Assembly (NCBI GenBank): GCA_030612225.1
Contig: JAUWOH010000147.1
Location: 1-7,224, forward strand
Length of the DNA stretch: 7,224 nt
Direction: 5' to 3'
Source: Desulfobacteraceae bacterium
GTDB lineage: Bacteria; Desulfobacterota; Desulfobacteria; Desulfobacterales; JAUWMJ01
Part shown: piece by piece, positions 6,351 through 7,224 of the stretch
Layout: each line of letters begins with the position of its first letter
How positions within the stretch are numbered: position 1 is the stretch's first letter
Program-made: the position numbers and the translations under genes
Notes under the pieces: model-generated
Told to the model about the DNA's origin: nothing
The model's input: the letters and a program-made list of their open reading frames with translations, nothing else
The model's database searches: none

Positions 6351-6404
6351 AGTGGTTGTTAAAAAAAACGTTCCGATATTCAAACGTTTTTTTCTACAAC
6401 CACT
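6351..6404 (-). terminator. Long inverted repeat, probable terminator of the phosphatase gene (possibly bidirectional)
   Basis: Two 22-base arms, 6351-6372 and 6383-6404, are complementary at 20 of 22 positions around a 10-base loop. The inner six bases of each arm are AACGTT. They are flanked by eight A residues on the left and seven T residues on the right, so either strand shows a small stem followed by a U-run. Read on the minus strand, this lies about 110 bases past the phosphatase stop and would end that transcript. The full-length arms (AGTGGTTGT at the outside) are longer than an ordinary terminator needs, so it could instead be, or derive from, a second small palindromic repeat. Confidence 0.5.
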
Positions 6405-6489
6405 TATGCCGCAATTCCGTATTTCGAAACATAATTATGGAAAGCGGTATACGCTCATTTCGAACCCATTTTTTCACAGGCCATTTTTC

Positions 6490-6511
6490 GTGACGCCGCG
6501 TGGTTCGTCAC
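6490..6511. repeat. Small hairpin at the phosphatase stop codon
   Basis: GTGACG (6490-6495) and CGTCAC (6506-6511) are exact reverse complements with a 10-base GC-rich loop. On the minus strand the stem begins with the last stop codon base and is followed by an A-run, so it lacks the T-run of a terminator. It may protect the 3' end of the message or be incidental. Confidence 0.35.
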
Positions 6512-7140
6512 TACTCAGGCACGGCCTTTAAGACGCAGTCTGCAGGAGTTTGTTCCGTGCTGGTTTCAATTCCAGCATCCTTTTTGATTGACTCTATATT
6601 GAGTTTTCTAATCCACTTGGGAAGGTTGTCAAAAACTGCATGGAAGTTGAAGCCTCCTTCGGTCATTTCCCGTATGGCCTCATCCTTCGTCCAGCCCTGG
6701 ACGGCAATCCGGTACAAGGCACACATGGTTCCTGTACGATCGGCACCATGAAGACAATGGACCAGAACCGGGGTGCGCTTCGGATTCGTGACGATCTGTA
6801 GAAAACGGACGACTTCCTTTCGCTCCGGATGCCAGGCTTTCATGTAGATATGCTCATATCCCAATCCAGTTTTCCCGATTTCGTCTCGATCCGAATGGAA
6901 GGAACGAAGATTTACAACCGTTTCAATTCCCATCTGCTTCAGGTTCTTCATACACTGTGCTGTGGGCTGGGCGCTTCGGTACAGATTGTCGCTGACCTTA
7001 TGCAAGTTGGGCACACCGTCGAACTCCAGGGGTTGAGCCCACGACGCAGGGCGGTTAGTTGCGTGTTCAGAGGCTGCGGCCACATTGGCCAGAACAAAGC
7101 ATGCAGCTATGATTGCTATAGTCCGTTTCATTTTATGCAT
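6511..7140 (-). CDS. Exported dual-specificity/tyrosine-type protein phosphatase
   Basis: A 209-residue protein with the cysteine phosphatase signature VHCLHGADRTG. His128, nucleophile Cys129 and Arg135 form the HCX5R phosphate loop, followed by Thr136. The upstream part NLYRSAQPTAQCMKNLKQMGIETVVNLR is typical of the compact DSP/Siw14-like bacterial group, in which this segment precedes the loop by about 50 residues. No classical general-acid Asp is obvious in 'MKAWHPER' (100-107), where the loop would be expected. An N-terminal signal sequence (MKRTIAIIAACFVLANVAAAS) directs it to the periplasm. IAAC could be read as a lipobox, but the hydrophobic stretch continues past it, so signal peptidase I cleavage near AAA is more likely. 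Met4 (codon 7129-7131) starts a cleaner signal peptide than Met1, and neither has a well-spaced ribosome binding site (GGA at 7143-7145). The substrate, whether phosphoprotein, phosphosugar or inositol phosphate, cannot be told from sequence. Confidence 0.85.
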   Translation of the reverse strand: MHKMKRTIAIIAACFVLANVAAASEHATNRPASWAQPLEFDGVPNLHKVSDNLYRSAQPTAQCMKNLKQMGIETVVNLRSFHSDRDEIGKTGLGYEHIYMKAWHPERKEVVRFLQIVTNPKRTPVLVHCLHGADRTGTMCALYRIAVQGWTKDEAIREMTEGGFNFHAVFDNLPKWIRKLNIESIKKDAGIETSTEQTPADCVLKAVPE

Positions 7141-7194
7141 AATCCAGCATTTTTACTCACCGTTTGTCTGATGTGATGAATAGATGATTTATTT

Positions 7195-7213
7195 ATTCTG
7201 GAAGAATCAGAAT
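7195..7213. promoter_or_regulatory. Possible operator-like inverted repeat upstream of the phosphatase gene
   Basis: ATTCTG (7195-7200) and CAGAAT (7208-7213) are perfect reverse complements with a 7-base spacer, 55-73 bases upstream of the phosphatase start in AT-rich DNA. The position suits a regulator site, but the arms are short and no regulator is known. Confidence 0.25.
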
Positions 7214-7224
7214 TAATTTAGCTG

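Noticed and set aside
6405..6451. Possible third palindrome (TATGCCGC facing GCGGTATA) after the 22-bp inverted repeat
   Set aside because: Only about eight bases pair with one mismatch, and extension needs gaps and leaves a long loop; not above what AT-rich DNA can give.
6829..7176. Plus-strand open frame of 115 codons
   Set aside because: It is antisense to the phosphatase gene, whose conserved HCX5R motif and signal peptide show which strand codes.

Overview
The window looks like chromosomal DNA of a Gram-negative bacterium, most likely a Desulfobacterota (delta-proteobacterial, sulfate-reducer-like) genome. This placement is by resemblance only. It rests on a periplasmic-sensor hybrid kinase with a 'GGVAHDLNN' histidine box, an outer-membrane barrel, a TIGR04283-type glycosyltransferase, and scattered remnants of four-helix-bundle (23S-rRNA-IVP/TIGR02436-like) genes. 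No rRNA, tRNA, CRISPR array, insertion sequence or phage gene was recognised.

Layout. 1-260: the wreck of a four-helix-bundle gene with its start codon lost and its middle deleted. 269-2719 (+): a large hybrid sensor histidine kinase (signal peptide, periplasmic substrate-binding domain, one membrane helix, PAS, HisKA, HATPase, REC). 2720-3483: 764 bases without an intact gene. They hold what looks like the last ~34 codons of an amidohydrolase (2786-2890), an unassigned stretch (2891-3212), and a second decayed four-helix-bundle gene (3213-3360). A 50-base tail at 3351-3400 is 36/50 identical to the tail of the first copy. 3502-4176 (+): a small outer-membrane beta-barrel. 4369-4818 (+): a small exported, probably lipid-anchored protein of unknown function.

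The second half reads on the minus strand. 5026-6111 (-) is a family 2 glycosyltransferase with a long C-terminal extension and a terminal membrane helix. 6511-7140 (-) is an exported HCX5R (dual-specificity/tyrosine-type) phosphatase. The ~400-base gap between them holds two adjacent palindromic structures: a ~163-bp MITE-like element with imperfect terminal inverted repeats and a 109-nt imperfect palindrome inside, and a 22-bp inverted repeat with A-tract/T-tract arms.

No operon joins these genes in an obvious way. Each plus-strand gene has its own leader, and the minus-strand pair is split by the repeats. The common theme is the cell envelope: a periplasmic sensor, an outer-membrane barrel, a probable lipoprotein, a membrane-associated sugar transferase and a periplasmic phosphatase. 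The most interesting material is structural rather than a new gene system: the palindromic pair at 6178-6404, the twin decayed four-helix-bundle remnants bracketing the kinase, and an atypical ligand site in the kinase sensor.
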